Below are positions 27,045 to 35,402 of a DNA stretch of 45,643 nucleotides, in pieces; position 1 is the first letter of the stretch, and every line of letters begins with the position of its first letter. Origin of the DNA: an uncultured Clostridia bacterium. GTDB taxonomy: Bacteria; Bacillota; Clostridia; Christensenellales; Borkfalkiaceae. The stretch lies in contig CANPXX010000006.1 in NCBI GenBank assembly GCA_947587085.1, positions 1-45,643 of the forward strand, read 5' to 3'. The notes beneath the pieces were generated by a model, which saw only the letters and a program-made list of their open reading frames with translations, searched no databases and was not told where the DNA came from. The position numbers were made by a program, and so were the translations under genes.

Positions 27045-28910
27045 ATGGATGAAGAACTCACCCCCGCCGAGGAAACGGAGAAGGACGACAAGAGCATCAG
27101 CTCCGATCTCATCCGCGGGCACATCAACACCATCATATTGCGCTCCCTCTATGACGGCGACAAGTACGGGTATGAGATCATCGCCGAAATAGAGCGGAAG
27201 AGCCACGGTCAGTACACGCTCAAACAACCCTCTCTTTACAGCGCCTTGAAGCGCCTCGAAAAGGACGGATACATCACGTCCTATTGGGGCGGCTCCGTCG
27301 GCGGCGGCAGGAGAAAATACTTTTCGCTCACCGACGAAGGCAAGACGATTTCGGAGCAGAATCAATCGGAATGGGAGTATTCGAGGACGGTCATCGACAG
27401 CCTTATCTCTGACCGCGATTTCGATTTCAGCAATCCCCCGCCCTCTCTCGTGAACATGCGGGTCCTGAAAGATACGACCTCCCGCGTTCCCTCCCGCGAG
27501 GACGGGGACGAGGACGACTTCGGATCCGCGTACGCGGACGCCGAGGAGCGGAACGATCTGCAAGCGGAGTACGAGGCAAAGACCGCCGCGCTCGACGCCG
27601 ACCGACAGGCATTCGAGGCGGAGCGCTCCGCCTATGAGGAGGAGCGCCGCACGCGCGAAGAGGCGCTCCGCACCGAGCAGAGCTGGCGGGAACGCGAGCT
27701 CGAGGCGCGCGAACAGGCGATCGAGGCGGAACGCCGTTCCGTCGAAGCGCTGAAAGCCGCCGAGGTGCAGGCGCAAGAGAGCGAGCGGGAAACCGCGGCA
27801 CAGGAGGAGGCGGCACGCCAGCGCGCCCTCGCCGAGGAGAATGCGGAACAGCTCAGGCTCCGCTCGGAGGAGCTTGCCCAACGGGAGAGCGAGCTCGCCG
27901 AAGCGCGCGCGCATTCGGAGGAGCAACTTCTCCAAAGCCAAACGGCGCTCAACGAGGAACGCGCAAAGAGCGCGGACGCCCTCCGCGAACAGCGCGCCGT
28001 GCTCGAAGAGGAACGCGCCCGCTTTGCGGACGTCCTGCGCGAACGGGACGAGATGCTCGAAGAGGAGCGCCGCGCGCATGTCCTCGCCCTCGAAGAACAG
28101 GAATCCAGACTCCGCCGCGAGTATGAAGAGAACATGCACCGCCGCGAACAGCAGATTCTGCACCGCAACTATATGGAGCTCGTCTCCTCTCCCCCGCCCG
28201 CACAGCCCGAGAATACGGGATACGGATATTATACCGCTCCTCCGACCGAGCGCCCCGAGAGCGCGCCCGCGCCTGCGCCCGAACCGGAACCGGAGCCCGC
28301 GCCCAACGAGCGGGAATACCGCTCCGTCGTACAGCGCATCTATTCCCCGACGGTTCAAAACGACCGCGAGGACGAGGCGCCCCGCGCCGCCCGTTCGCTG
28401 GACGGCATCGACTTCCACGATCTCGAAGCCCGCGCCGCCCGCGACCGCATCCGCATCACCACGACGGGCTCGGGTTCCTTTGAAAAGCAGGAAGAGCGGT
28501 CGGAGAACATCGTCCACAAGGGAAAGGCGCTGTTTTTGAGCGCCATCGTGGTGTTCTTCCTCTGCGTCATCGAGGGCGCCGTCGCGCTCGCCGTCCGCAC
28601 GCAGTTCGAGATCTCCATCTTCCTCCCCTACTTCATCTGGTGCATCGGGCTCGCCGTCCTTCTCATCACGGGGCTCGCGTACGCCAACCACTACGGAGAG
28701 AGGTCCATCCGCCGCGCAAACCACGCACTTCTCAATTCCATCGTGATCTATGTGCTGTGCGTGATCGTCGTGCTCATCGTGGCGCTCGCCGCCCGCATCG
28801 ACTTTGCGAGCCTCGCCCTCTCCTCCTACGTCGTCGTTCCCGTCATTTTCCTCTTCGGCATCGTCGTATTCGGCATCTGCTACTATTTGCAGACCCGCCC
28901 CAAAGATTGA
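27045..28910 (+). CDS. PadR-family regulator fused to a long coiled coil and four membrane helices
   Basis: A 621-residue chimera. Residues about 25-110 are a PadR winged helix (IRGHINTIILRSLYDGDKYG, QPSLYSALKRLEKDGYI, GGGRRKYFSLTDEG). About 155-370 is Glu/Arg/Ala-rich with few breaks, a long coiled coil. About 375-420 is Pro-rich (PAPAPEPEPEPAP), and a linker leads to four hydrophobic helices at roughly 494-517, 525-545, 563-585 and 593-615. Usual PadR proteins are 100-180 residues and soluble. This predicts a membrane-tethered, dimeric DNA-binding protein; DNA target and signal are unknown. The track's 26 extra N-terminal codons contain the promoter; the real ATG follows AGGAGGAACGGTGT. A terminator follows the stop. 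Confidence 0.9.
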   Translation: MDEELTPAEETEKDDKSISSDLIRGHINTIILRSLYDGDKYGYEIIAEIERKSHGQYTLKQPSLYSALKRLEKDGYITSYWGGSVGGGRRKYFSLTDEGKTISEQNQSEWEYSRTVIDSLISDRDFDFSNPPPSLVNMRVLKDTTSRVPSREDGDEDDFGSAYADAEERNDLQAEYEAKTAALDADRQAFEAERSAYEEERRTREEALRTEQSWRERELEAREQAIEAERRSVEALKAAEVQAQESERETAAQEEAARQRALAEENAEQLRLRSEELAQRESELAEARAHSEEQLLQSQTALNEERAKSADALREQRAVLEEERARFADVLRERDEMLEEERRAHVLALEEQESRLRREYEENMHRREQQILHRNYMELVSSPPPAQPENTGYGYYTAPPTERPESAPAPAPEPEPEPAPNEREYRSVVQRIYSPTVQNDREDEAPRAARSLDGIDFHDLEARAARDRIRITTTGSGSFEKQEERSENIVHKGKALFLSAIVVFFLCVIEGAVALAVRTQFEISIFLPYFIWCIGLAVLLITGLAYANHYGERSIRRANHALLNSIVIYVLCVIVVLIVALAARIDFASLALSSYVVVPVIFLFGIVVFGICYYLQTRPKD

Positions 28911-28920
28911 GCGAATCCAA

Positions 28921-28956
28921 AAAGAGGTCGGCTTATCGAAAGCCGACCTCTTTTTT
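28921..28956. terminator. Bidirectional terminator between the PadR gene and the ROK gene
   Basis: A perfect 13-pair stem AAGAGGTCGGCTT/AAGCCGACCTCTT, loop ATCGA, then a T run on the plus strand and A/T-rich sequence on the other side. It serves the convergent pair. Confidence 0.92.
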
Positions 28957-28964
28957 AAGCAGTT

Positions 28965-29930
28965 TCAATGAACGCTTCCCGCGCCGAGGCGGTCCTGCGC
29001 GTACTGCGCCGCGCCGTACAGACCCGCGTCGTTGCCGAGCGCCGCGCACAGAAGATCGAGGGGCGCGAACGATTGGGGCGCATAGAGAAGCGGCTCTACC
29101 GCCCGCCGCAAGGGGACGATGAGCGCGTCGCCCTGCGCCGAAATGGCGCCGCCGATGAGAATCGCCTGCGGACGGAGCGCATTGGCGATGTTGGCGATGC
29201 CCTCCGCGAGGTCGGCGAAATATCCGCCGAGCACCTCCGAAGCGCATCCGTCGCCCGCCGCTTTTGCCGAAAAGACCGTCTCGCCGTTCGCCTGTTCGGG
29301 GGATGGAGCGAAGCGCCACAGCAAGCTGTCGCGGTGGTTCTCCATCGCCTCCCTCGTCCTCCGCACGAGCGACGAGGTGGAGGCATACCGCTCGAAACAG
29401 CCGCGTCTGCCGCAACTGCAAAGCTCTCCGCCCTGCCGAATGACCATGTGCCCGAATTCCCCGCCTGCGCCGCGGTACCCCTCGAAGAGCTTCCCGCCGA
29501 AAACGATCCCGCTTCCGACGCCCGTGCCGAGGGTGACGAGCACACAGCTCTCGTACCGTTTCCCCGCGCCGTACTTCGCCTCGCCGAGCGCCGCCGCGTT
29601 CGCGTCGTTGAGCAAGAAGGTCGGCTTCCCCGTAAAGCGGGAGACGAGCGCCGCAAGCGGCACGTCTCTCCACCCGAAGTTGGTCCATGAGACCACCGCT
29701 CCCCTCTCGCCGTCGATGACGCCCGGCGCTCCCACGCCGATGCCGTCGATATGCGAAAAGGAAACGCCCGCGAGCGTTGCCGTGCGCTCCGCGAGCGATG
29801 CGATATGCCGCGCCGTCTCCTCGGGCGTGTGCGCCGAAGAGGTGGGACAGGAGCTCTTCCCGAGCAAATTCTCGCCGCCCAAACAGGCGGCTTTGGCGGA
29901 TATCCCGCCGAGATCGATTCCGATGATCAT
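28965..29930 (-). CDS. ROK-family sugar kinase (glucokinase-like)
   Basis: A 321-residue ROK protein. It has the ATP phosphate loop DLGGISAKAA, the catalytic Asp in LLNDANAAALGE, and the zinc motif GHMVIRQGGELCSCGRRGCFE (CxCGxxGCxE). No DNA-binding domain is present, so it is an enzyme rather than a NagC-type repressor. The ATG at 29930 overlaps the rho stop as TGATG; the alternative is the GTG one codon earlier. It is the last gene of the DUF1934-UPF0173-rho run. Glucose is the likeliest substrate, by family only. Confidence 0.9.
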   Translation of the reverse strand: MIIGIDLGGISAKAACLGGENLLGKSSCPTSSAHTPEETARHIASLAERTATLAGVSFSHIDGIGVGAPGVIDGERGAVVSWTNFGWRDVPLAALVSRFTGKPTFLLNDANAAALGEAKYGAGKRYESCVLVTLGTGVGSGIVFGGKLFEGYRGAGGEFGHMVIRQGGELCSCGRRGCFERYASTSSLVRRTREAMENHRDSLLWRFAPSPEQANGETVFSAKAAGDGCASEVLGGYFADLAEGIANIANALRPQAILIGGAISAQGDALIVPLRRAVEPLLYAPQSFAPLDLLCAALGNDAGLYGAAQYAQDRLGAGSVH

Positions 29931-31375
29931 CACAGAAGAGGATTTTTATAGGAGCGGAGCCAATCGGGGACGCGCGCGACGAATTGCGCGTTGTCCTGTG
30001 TGCGTTTGAGCATGTCGAGGACTCCCGCGGTGTTCTCCGCAAGTCCGCGCTCGCGCAACTTGTAGATCGCCGAGAGTTCCTCTTTCGAGAGGAGGAGCTC
30101 CTCCTTCCGCGTGCCCGAGCGGCGAAGTTCGATCGCGGGGAAAACGCGCTTCTCCGCAAGCTCGCGGGAGAGGAACACGTCCGCGTTCCCCGTTCCCTTG
30201 AACTCCTCGTAGATCACGTCGTCCATGCGACTGCCCGTCTCCACGAGCGCCGTGGCGAGAATGGTGATACTGCCCGCCTCCGCCGTGTTGCGCGCCGCGC
30301 CGAAGAAGCGCTTGGGCTCGGCGAGCGCGCCCGCGTCCAGCCCGCCCGAGAGCGTCCTTCCCGAGCTCTCGATGATAGAGTTATATGCCCGCGTGAGCTT
30401 TGTGAGAGAATCCAGCAGAATGACGACGTCCTTCCCGAGTTCCACAATGCGCTTGGCGTGCGCCAACATGAGCGAGGCGGCGCGGACGTGATGCTCCGCC
30501 CCCTCGTCGAAGGTGGAAGAGACGATCTGCGCGTTCTCCACGCTCATGCGGAAATCGGTCACCTCCTCGGGGCGCTCGTCGATGAGCAGGACGATGAGGC
30601 ACAGATCGCGGTGGTGTTCCGCGATGGCGCGCGCGACGGTTTTGAGCAAAGTCGTCTTGCCCGCCTTGGGAGGGGCGATGATGAGGGCGCGCTGTCCCTT
30701 GCCGATGGGCGCAAAGAGATCGAGGGTGCGGAGCGCGAGGTCGCCGTTCCCCTCCGAGAGGGCGAGCTTGCTGTTCGGATAGCACGCGGTGAGCGCGTCG
30801 AAATACGGTCTTGTTTCGTACCGCCCGATGGGCAGACCGTTGACGCTCAGAAGCTCGTCGATGGCGGCGGAATCGTTCTTCTGCCGCTCCTTTGCGGTAC
30901 AGGCGACGAAGTCCCCTTCCCTCAGCTTCAACGAGCGGATCGCGGGCGCGGGGATGAAGATGTCCCCCTTGGAGGGCTGGCAGTTGCGATTGCGAAGAAA
31001 GCCGTATCCCCCCTGCGTGATCTCGAGGATTCCCGTGAGGACGGGCTCGCTGTAAATGCCCGGCTGTGCCTCGGGCGAGGAGACGCCCAGCGTCTGCGAA
31101 TCGGAGAACTCCGCGGCGATCGCGTTCAGCTTCGCCAAGATGGCGGGCGCGACGAAATTCTGCTTGGGCGGCGCGCCCCGTCCCGTGGGCGGCTTGGGCT
31201 GTTCCTTCCCCGTGAGAATATCGGAAATGGAGTTGACAAGGTCCTCTTTATTGCTCGAAGAAGCGCGCAAAACGCCGTATTTCCGTCCGATCACGCGCAG
31301 ATCGGACAAAGCAAGGGTATCGAGAAATTCCCGATACCTTTCCTCCGCAGTGATTGCGTCTTTCCCTTCACTCAT
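29930..31375 (-). CDS. rho: Transcription termination factor Rho
   Basis: A 481-residue hexameric RNA-dependent ATPase. It has an N-terminal Rho-N helix region (LALSDLRVIGRKYGV), a flexible linker, the cold-shock RNA-binding domain (LEITQGGYGFLRN), Walker A APPKAGKTTLLK, Walker B-like IVLLIDERPEEVTDF, the Q/R loops, and the C-terminal RRSGTRKEELLL. The start overlaps the UPF0173 stop as ATGA. Gene order DUF1934-UPF0173-rho-ROK with three overlaps implies one mRNA driven from 32426-32454. Confidence 0.97.
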   Translation of the reverse strand: MSEGKDAITAEERYREFLDTLALSDLRVIGRKYGVLRASSSNKEDLVNSISDILTGKEQPKPPTGRGAPPKQNFVAPAILAKLNAIAAEFSDSQTLGVSSPEAQPGIYSEPVLTGILEITQGGYGFLRNRNCQPSKGDIFIPAPAIRSLKLREGDFVACTAKERQKNDSAAIDELLSVNGLPIGRYETRPYFDALTACYPNSKLALSEGNGDLALRTLDLFAPIGKGQRALIIAPPKAGKTTLLKTVARAIAEHHRDLCLIVLLIDERPEEVTDFRMSVENAQIVSSTFDEGAEHHVRAASLMLAHAKRIVELGKDVVILLDSLTKLTRAYNSIIESSGRTLSGGLDAGALAEPKRFFGAARNTAEAGSITILATALVETGSRMDDVIYEEFKGTGNADVFLSRELAEKRVFPAIELRRSGTRKEELLLSKEELSAIYKLRERGLAENTAGVLDMLKRTQDNAQFVARVPDWLRSYKNPLL

Positions 31376-32034
31376 TCCTTCACTCTCTCCATGACGATGA
31401 TTTTCGTGCTCTCCTCCGTGAGATCGTCCCGCGAAAGTTCGATCTCGCTCCCGACCTTTTCCACCTCTTCTTCTTCGTGTTCGTCGTCGTCGAACAGGTC
31501 GGTAAATTCATCCACTTTGTCGAGGTCCATCTCCAACCCCTTCGTCTTGTAGTGCATGGGAATGACGATGGACGGCATGATGCGATCGACGTATTCCTTC
31601 GCCTGTTCCGCGTCGATGGTGTATGTGCCCCCGACGGGAATCAGCAGGACGTGCACGGGGAGCAACGTCTCGATGAGCGACGAGGAGCATTCCTCGCCGA
31701 GGTCGCCGAGGTGACACACTTCGAGCCCATCCATGCGGAACTTGAAGATGAGATTTTCCCCCCGCTTCGCCCCGTTTTTGTCGTCGTGATAGCTCTTGAT
31801 CGCCTTGATGGTGACGCCGCCGACCTCGTACTTCCCCTCCTCGTTGATGACGACGGGATCGCCGCCCACGGCTTTCACGTTGCAGTGGTCATAGTGCCCG
31901 TGACTCACCGTGACGGCGTCTGCGGAAACGGACGGCATTCGGAATCCGATTTTTCCGTAGGGGTCTGTGACGATGCTCGTGCCCGTGCTCTCGGTAAAGA
32001 CAAAGCACGAATGCCCAAGATAGCGTATTTTCAT
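31372..32034 (-). CDS. UPF0173 metal-dependent hydrolase (metallo-beta-lactamase fold)
   Basis: A 220-residue MBL-fold protein. It begins MKIRYLGHSCFVFTE, has the metal motif HGHYDH, then HLGDLGEE and a C-terminal MHYKTKG His. UPF0173 hydrolases are widespread but without a settled substrate. Between the MBL core and the tail there is an acidic insert (DDDEHEEEEVEK) not typical of the family. The ATG at 32034 has GGAGGAAAAA upstream and overlaps the DUF1934 stop (ATGA). The track's 107 upstream codons are DUF1934 in another frame. Confidence 0.93.
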   Translation of the reverse strand: MKIRYLGHSCFVFTESTGTSIVTDPYGKIGFRMPSVSADAVTVSHGHYDHCNVKAVGGDPVVINEEGKYEVGGVTIKAIKSYHDDKNGAKRGENLIFKFRMDGLEVCHLGDLGEECSSSLIETLLPVHVLLIPVGGTYTIDAEQAKEYVDRIMPSIVIPMHYKTKGLEMDLDKVDEFTDLFDDDEHEEEEVEKVGSEIELSRDDLTEESTKIIVMERVKE

Positions 32035-32417
32035 TTTTCCTCCGAACCGATGGATAGATCCAAATAGAAGTGACGCCGCATCTCTTCCGAGAACGACAGC
32101 GTATAAGAGAGCCGAATGCTCAGCCGCGACGCCCGCTCGCCGTAAAACAGCGACCTCGTATGGACGGGGATCCGCGTCTCCTCCCGCCCGCCGCAAACCG
32201 TCAAAACGGTATCGGCGGAACGCGTGAACACGGAATGAAGAGACAATTCTCCCTCCCGCCGCATCTCGAGCGACCCGTCGGCATAGGCAAGTTCCACGGC
32301 GTCCCCATCCTCGGTGTATCGGATGAGAAGGCGTTCGCCATGCAAAACCTCGCACCTGCCCGAAAAGACGCTCTTCGTGCCGAGCGTACGGGTCGTGATC
32401 GTGATCTCTGCATTCAT
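32031..32417 (-). CDS. DUF1934 (YwiB-like) beta-barrel protein
   Basis: A 128-residue lipocalin-like small barrel of the DUF1934 family: MNAEITITTRTLGTKSVFSG, then RYTEDGDAVELAYADGSLEMRREG. Function is unknown in all species. It is the first gene of the rho operon. The promoter's -10 box ends 8 nt before the ATG with only GGAATAAG between, so the mRNA is probably leaderless or nearly so. Confidence 0.88.
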   Translation of the reverse strand: MNAEITITTRTLGTKSVFSGRCEVLHGERLLIRYTEDGDAVELAYADGSLEMRREGELSLHSVFTRSADTVLTVCGGREETRIPVHTRSLFYGERASRLSIRLSYTLSFSEEMRRHFYLDLSIGSEEK

Positions 32418-32425
32418 CTTATTCC

Positions 32426-32454
32426 ATTATAATACAATTTAATCGTCTTGTAAA
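32426..32454 (-). promoter_or_regulatory. Promoter of the DUF1934-UPF0173-rho-ROK operon (near-leaderless)
   Basis: The minus strand has TTTACA, 17-nt spacer, TATAAT, then 8 nt to the ATG. The start site should fall within two bases of the start codon. Confidence 0.75.
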
Positions 32455-32474
32455 TAAATTCAGGGTAATTTTGT

Positions 32475-33305
32475 TCAAAATTCCCCCGCATTTTTGCTCA
32501 AAAATTCCCCGTGATAGCGCTTGCCCTCCCGAAGGAGTTCCCGCATGCTCTCCTCGTCCCCCGCAAGGAGCGCGCTCCGATAGGCGGAAAGAGCGGTCTC
32601 GAGGCGGGCGAGCTCCCCCACGAGCGCCTCGCGGTTGAGGAAGAAGAGCTCCGTCCACACGTTCTCGTCCAGAGAGGCGATGCGCGTCATGTCCTGAAAG
32701 CTCCCCCCCGTAAAGCCGAGGCAGTTGCCCGCCTCGGGCGTCTTGATGTAGGCGTTGGAGACGATGTGCGCGAGCTGGGAAGTGAGCGCGATCAAGCGGT
32801 CGTGCTCCGCCGCGGAACACACCACGAACCGCCCGAACCGCATGTCCTCCCCGAGTCGGCGGACGAGCGCGAATGCCTCGGGGTCGGTCGAGCCGTTCTT
32901 CACGAGAATGAGATTTTTCCCGTCGAAGAGCGCGGGACTCGCCGAGCGGATGCCCGTCGTCTCCTTGCCCGCCATCGGATGGATGCCGACGTAGCGGTAG
33001 CGGCGGGGCGCCGCGAGCACCGTGCGCTCGAGCTCCCCCTTGACGCCGCAGATATCCGAGACAACGCTGTTCTCGGGGAAGTTCCCCTCCGCGAGGAGGC
33101 GCAGCGTCACGCGGGGCGGGAGCGCGAGAAAGATCGCGTCGGCGCCCTCGAACGATGTCGCCTCGCCGTCGATATAGCCGTGCGCGAGCGCAAACTCGAG
33201 CGGCGCGCGCGAGCGATTCATCGCGTACACTTCGTGCCCCGCCCGCTTCAGACTCGCCGCCACCGAACCGCCGATGATTCCGAGCCCATAGACGATGATT
33301 CTCAT
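32475..33305 (-). CDS. tyrA: Prephenate dehydrogenase
   Basis: A 276-residue NAD(P)-dependent enzyme of tyrosine synthesis. It has the Rossmann GLGIIGGSVAASL, then ALPPRVTL, SDICGVKGE and the active-site GIHPMAGKETTG. No C-terminal ACT domain is present. GGAG lies about 9 nt before the ATG. It is in the same direction as the YgjP-like gene upstream, with a copy of the dyad element in the 66-bp gap. aroA of the same aromatic pathway lies 0.8 kb away, divergent. Confidence 0.95.
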   Translation of the reverse strand: MRIIVYGLGIIGGSVAASLKRAGHEVYAMNRSRAPLEFALAHGYIDGEATSFEGADAIFLALPPRVTLRLLAEGNFPENSVVSDICGVKGELERTVLAAPRRYRYVGIHPMAGKETTGIRSASPALFDGKNLILVKNGSTDPEAFALVRRLGEDMRFGRFVVCSAAEHDRLIALTSQLAHIVSNAYIKTPEAGNCLGFTGGSFQDMTRIASLDENVWTELFFLNREALVGELARLETALSAYRSALLAGDEESMRELLREGKRYHGEFLSKNAGEF

Positions 33306-33339
33306 TTTCCCGTGCTCCTTTTTTGGATAATTTCTCTTA

Positions 33340-33365
33340 TTATGTCATGCATAGTACTTCGCAAA
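33340..33365 (-). repeat. Dyad element copy d
   Basis: The minus strand has TTTGCG followed by AAGTACTATG-CATGA-CATAA, starting 6 nt past the ygjP-like stop codon and 35 nt before the tyrA ATG. It is the closest match to copy b. Confidence 0.75.
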
Positions 33366-33371
33366 ATGCGA

Positions 33372-34013
33372 TTATAGCCATCCCATTGCCCAAGTGTATC
33401 GCCGAAGCGCCCTTCTTCGCGCCATATAGTCGGGCAAGATATGCTCCACATCGCGCCAGAATGCGGCGCTGTGATCGAAATGTTTTGAATGGCAAAGCTC
33501 ATGGACGGCGAGATATTTTGCGAGAGATTCGGGCAAAAACGCACTGCGGAAGGTGAACGACAGGTTTCCCTTCGCGCTATACGAGCCCCATCTCCCCCGC
33601 GCACTGCCGACGCGAATAGAGGAATACCTGAACCCGTACTGCTGCGCGAGCGCCGCAACAAGACGGGTCATGCGCTCCCGCGTGAGCTTTTTCAGAAGCG
33701 AGATGAGCGCTTCCCGCCTCCCCTCGGCGGGAAGGAGGAGGCTGTCATCGGAGAGCGACGCCGTCCGCGCCGCTTGGATCGTCCTCTCCCGCCCGAGCAC
33801 TTCAATCCGTTCGCCGTCGGCAAAGGCGGGTTCGGGCGTCCGTTCCGCGAGCTTCCTCTCCGCCCACTGCCGATGCTGTTCGGCGAACCGCTCGATCTCG
33901 CAAAGAGGCAGACGGAGCGGGGCGTACACGACTACCCCCTCGCTCCCCACGCGCATGGAGAGCGTCTTGCGGCGGCTTCGGACGAGCGTATAAAATTCGC
34001 CTTGCTTCGACAT
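33372..34013 (-). CDS. YgjP-like M48-family (DUF45) zinc metallopeptidase
   Basis: A 213-residue cytoplasmic protein of the YgjP/DUF45 group. The metal site is VHELCHSKHFDHSAAFW (HExxH plus a downstream His), preceded by GSYSAKGNLSFTFRSAFLP, both family hallmarks. The physiological substrate is unknown. The track start at 34406 lies inside aroA antisense; the ATG at 34013 is preceded by TTGAAA-17-TACAAT and then only TCGGGT, so the transcript looks leaderless. It is divergent from aroA, with the two promoters back to back in 109 bp. Confidence 0.88.
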   Translation of the reverse strand: MSKQGEFYTLVRSRRKTLSMRVGSEGVVVYAPLRLPLCEIERFAEQHRQWAERKLAERTPEPAFADGERIEVLGRERTIQAARTASLSDDSLLLPAEGRREALISLLKKLTRERMTRLVAALAQQYGFRYSSIRVGSARGRWGSYSAKGNLSFTFRSAFLPESLAKYLAVHELCHSKHFDHSAAFWRDVEHILPDYMARRRALRRYTWAMGWL

Positions 34014-34019
34014 ACCCGA

Positions 34020-34048
34020 ATTGTACCATATTCGGCGCGATATTTCAA
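34020..34048 (-). promoter_or_regulatory. Leaderless-type promoter of the ygjP-like gene
   Basis: The minus strand has TTGAAA, 17-nt spacer, TACAAT, then 6 nt to the ATG, with no Shine-Dalgarno sequence. Confidence 0.78.
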
Positions 34049-34086
34049 GAAGTTCGGCGGCAAAAATGCGTTCCCGCCGCAATTTC

Positions 34087-34115
34087 TTGACTCTCCGCCC
34101 GTTTCCATATATAAT
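34087..34115 (+). promoter_or_regulatory. Leaderless-type promoter of aroA
   Basis: TTGACT, 17-nt spacer, TATAAT, then ATGGGGC and the aroA ATG at 34123. The start site should coincide with the start codon; no Shine-Dalgarno sequence fits. Confidence 0.8.
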
Positions 34116-34122
34116 ATGGGGC

Positions 34123-35391
34123 ATGGAAGAATATCGCATCCGACGCTTCGTTGCGCCTTGCGAGCCCATCGTTTTGGATGTGCCCGCCTCCAAGAGTATT
34201 CTCAACCGTGCACTTCTCCTTGCCGCGCTCTCGCGGGGGGACGTCCTCCTTCGGGCGGGAACGTACGGGCAGGACACGCGCGACCTCCTCCGCTGTCTCG
34301 GCGCGCTCGGCGTGCGCATCGACGCGCACCCGCAGGGATTTACCGTGCACGGGACGGGCGGCTTCCCCCTCCGCCGCGCCTCGCTCGACGTGGGGAGCGC
34401 GGGCACCGCAGCACGCTTTCTGACGGCGGCGCTCGCCGTCTGCGGCGGCGATTACGAGCTCACCGCCTCGGAACAGATGAAAAGGCGCCCCATGCAATTG
34501 ACGGAGGCGCTCGAACGGGCGGGCGTCCGCTTCGAATACCGCGGCGAGCGGGGGCATTTCCCCTTTGCGATTCATTCTGACGGTCTCTCGTCGCAGACCA
34601 TCCGCATCGACACTTCCACCAGCACCCAATATGCGAGCGGACTGCTCCTCGCGGCGATCGCGGGAAAGGCGCCGCTCACCGTGGAGCTCACGGGTCCGCG
34701 CACGCAGGGAAGTTACATCGGCATTACGCTCGACCTTCTGCGCGCCTTCGGCGCACGGGTGGAACAGCGGGGGACCGCCGTCACCGTCTTTCCCGCGGAG
34801 CATGCCCCGCACGCATTTTCCGTGGAGCCCGACCTCTCGGGCGCCTGCTATTTCTATGCGCTCTCCCTCCTCGCGAATGCGAAGATCTGCGTTCGCGGCA
34901 CGCGGCTGTCCACCTCGCAGGGAGACGTCGCCTTCCTCCGCCTTCTGGAACGGGCGGGCGTGCGGCTGACCGAGACGGAGGACGGCATCCTCGCCGACGG
35001 CAGCGGCGTGCGCTCCTATGACGGCTTCGAAACGGATGTGCGCGATTTCTCCGATCAGGCGCTCACCCTCGCCGCCCTCGCCCCCTTCGCCGCTTCGCCG
35101 AGCGTCCTTTACGGCGTCTCCCATATCCGCGCGCAGGAATGCGACCGCGTGGAGGCGATCGTCTCCAATCTCGCCCGTCTCGGCGTCCCCGCCTGTGCGG
35201 GCGAGGACGAGATCCGCATTTCTCCCGCCCCCATTCGGCAGGCGAGGATCCAAACCTTCCACGATCACCGCGTCGCCATGGCGTTCTCTCTCGTGGGAGC
35301 AAAGACGGGGCTCGTCTCGATCGACGACCCCGACTGCACCGCAAAGACGTTCGAAGGATATTTTTCTCTCCTCGACCGAATCACCCGCTGA
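34123..35391 (+). CDS. aroA: 3-phosphoshikimate 1-carboxyvinyltransferase (EPSP synthase)
   Basis: A 422-residue shikimate-pathway enzyme joining PEP to shikimate 3-phosphate. It has VPASKSILNRALLL, VGSAGTAARFLTA, TSTQYASGLLLA, the catalytic Asp in PDLSGACYFY, and FHDHRVAMAFSL. The substrate-site NAGTA/ExxxPS context points to the divergent class II-like form. The track start at 34021 is unlikely because its first 34 codons contain the promoter. The family alignment starts at MEEYRIRR (34123). It ends 11 bp from the convergent GH127 gene with no terminator between. Confidence 0.95.
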   Translation: MEEYRIRRFVAPCEPIVLDVPASKSILNRALLLAALSRGDVLLRAGTYGQDTRDLLRCLGALGVRIDAHPQGFTVHGTGGFPLRRASLDVGSAGTAARFLTAALAVCGGDYELTASEQMKRRPMQLTEALERAGVRFEYRGERGHFPFAIHSDGLSSQTIRIDTSTSTQYASGLLLAAIAGKAPLTVELTGPRTQGSYIGITLDLLRAFGARVEQRGTAVTVFPAEHAPHAFSVEPDLSGACYFYALSLLANAKICVRGTRLSTSQGDVAFLRLLERAGVRLTETEDGILADGSGVRSYDGFETDVRDFSDQALTLAALAPFAASPSVLYGVSHIRAQECDRVEAIVSNLARLGVPACAGEDEIRISPAPIRQARIQTFHDHRVAMAFSLVGAKTGLVSIDDPDCTAKTFEGYFSLLDRITR

Positions 35392-35402
35392 CAAACCCCG
35401 CC

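Noticed and set aside
26988-28724. 578-aa minus-strand ORF
   Set aside because: Antisense of the PadR coiled-coil gene, which has promoter, Shine-Dalgarno sequence and terminator.
34021-34122. Upstream start for aroA (34021 or 34066)
   Set aside because: The extension contains the aroA and ygjP promoters and does not resemble EPSP synthase N-termini.
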